64,000 nucleotides of DNA, from contig CANHCR010000003.1 in NCBI GenBank assembly GCA_947459205.1, positions 1-64,000 on the forward strand. Direction: 5' to 3'. This stretch comes from Caryophanales bacterium (GTDB lineage Bacteria > Bacillota > Bacilli > Paenibacillales > CANHCR01). The notes under the pieces are model-generated. The model did not search any database. It saw only the letters and a list, made by a program, of their open reading frames with translations, and had not been told where the DNA came from. The first letter of the stretch is position 1; each line of letters opens with the position of its first letter. A program made the translations under genes and the position numbers. This document shows, piece by piece, positions 63,459 through 64,000 of this stretch.

Positions 63459-64000
63459 ATGAGCGAAACGATGACGACCCTAGAAGGATGGTATGCGTAC
63501 CATGATTTTCGCACCATCGATTGGCAAGCTTGGCGGACGCTTGACGCCGCTTTGCAGCAACAACTGTTAGATGAATTTACCGCGTTTATGGGCAGTTGCA
63601 GACAGACGGAAGAATCACGTGCAGGAAGTACCGCTTTTTACCACATCGCCGGTCAAAAAGCCGACTTGCTCCTGTTGCACATGCGTCCGACGATCGCCGA
63701 CTTGAACGAGCTGAAAACACAGTTTCACAAGTTGCGCATTGCCGACTACTTGAAACCGGCTTACTCCTATGTATCTGTCGTGGAGTTGAGCAACTATGCG
63801 GCGCGCCCAGGATTCGATCCGCTTACCGATCCTGAAGTCGCAGGCCGCCTCTACCCTATTTTACCGAAAACCGCGCACGTTTGCTTCTATCCGATGAATA
63901 AGCGACGCAGCGGCAACGATAATTGGTACATGCTTGGTTACGACGAACGCAAAACGCTCATGCGCAACCACGGCATGATCGGCCGGACGTATGCCGGCAA
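63459..64000 (+). CDS. hemQ: coproheme decarboxylase (5' part)
   Basis: The frame is open from the ATG at 63459 (GGGAG 9 nt upstream) to the window edge, 180 codons of a usual about 250. It matches chlorite-dismutase-like HemQ, which decarboxylates coproheme III to heme b in Firmicutes: WYAYHDFRTIDW near the start, and the conserved active-site Tyr region CFYPMNKRRSGNDNWYML with HGMIGRTYAGK after it. The C-terminus lies outside the window. Confidence 0.93.
   Translation, partial: MSETMTTLEGWYAYHDFRTIDWQAWRTLDAALQQQLLDEFTAFMGSCRQTEESRAGSTAFYHIAGQKADLLLLHMRPTIADLNELKTQFHKLRIADYLKPAYSYVSVVELSNYAARPGFDPLTDPEVAGRLYPILPKTAHVCFYPMNKRRSGNDNWYMLGYDERKTLMRNHGMIGRTYAG

Overview
This 64 kb window looks like a chromosomal segment of an aerobic, Gram-positive Bacillota of class Bacilli, probably Bacillales and possibly Alicyclobacillaceae/Tumebacillus-like. 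The genus is an inference. The evidence is the DnaB/DnaI primosome pair, the HemQ coproheme decarboxylase, the three-gene sdhCAB operon, KtrAB potassium uptake, a LytR-CpsA-Psr protein, strong AGGAGG-type ribosome binding sites with many TTG/GTG starts, and many hairpin-plus-T-tract terminators. No rRNA, tRNA, CRISPR array, integrase or complete insertion sequence was seen.

Left part (1-17.9 kb) is accessory. It starts with two tandemly duplicated Rpn-family nuclease genes, the first broken, beside bcp. A Fic gene killed by two nonsense codons follows. Then come two paralogous cassettes, A (about 3.7-11.0 kb) and B (about 12.6-17.9 kb), with an intact Fic gene between them. Each cassette has a large secreted cadherin/fibronectin-III protein (minus), a divergent NarL-type response regulator (plus) and a 7TMR-DISM histidine kinase (minus) whose 3' end overlaps the regulator. 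The island lies between bcp and an ABC-transporter/LCP/glutamate-1-semialdehyde aminotransferase block; in B. subtilis gsaB and bcp are close neighbours, so it may be an insertion.

18-28.6 kb: a three-gene ABC-2 exporter, an LCP protein, hemL, a phased 20-bp repeat element, a cytochrome c/copper-amine-oxidase-stalk fusion, a five-gene operon (K+ channel, unknown protein, small lipoprotein, glutathionylspermidine-synthase-like ATP-grasp, DUF350), and two rhodaneses behind a strong promoter with a CsoR/CstR-like palindrome. 28.7-34.2 kb: biotin operon bioD-B-F-H-C plus a membrane protein, behind a candidate BirA operator. 34.2-47.3 kb: UDP-ManNAc dehydrogenase, TPR protein, an XRE/EcsC divergent pair with twin palindromes, UbiD-PrsA-DEAD-helicase operon, a second 20-bp phased repeat element, SDR, LysR, cation efflux, EamA transporter, and a WYL regulator. 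47.5-64 kb: a second WYL regulator, sdhCAB with a divergent LysR gene, an AlbA_2 (Schlafen-like) protein behind a 16-bp inverted repeat, a 66-bp hairpin repeat array at the 3' end of ktrA, ktrB, uvrC, trxA, an O-antigen-ligase-like protein, dnaI, dnaB, a YuiB-like protein and the 5' part of hemQ, cut by the window end.

Most useful leads: the duplicated sensor/surface-protein cassette, the two 20-bp phased inverted repeat elements, the ktrA-derived hairpin array with a synonymous-only copy of the ktrA C-terminus, and several palindromes next to regulator genes. All functional statements come from reading motifs; no database search was run.
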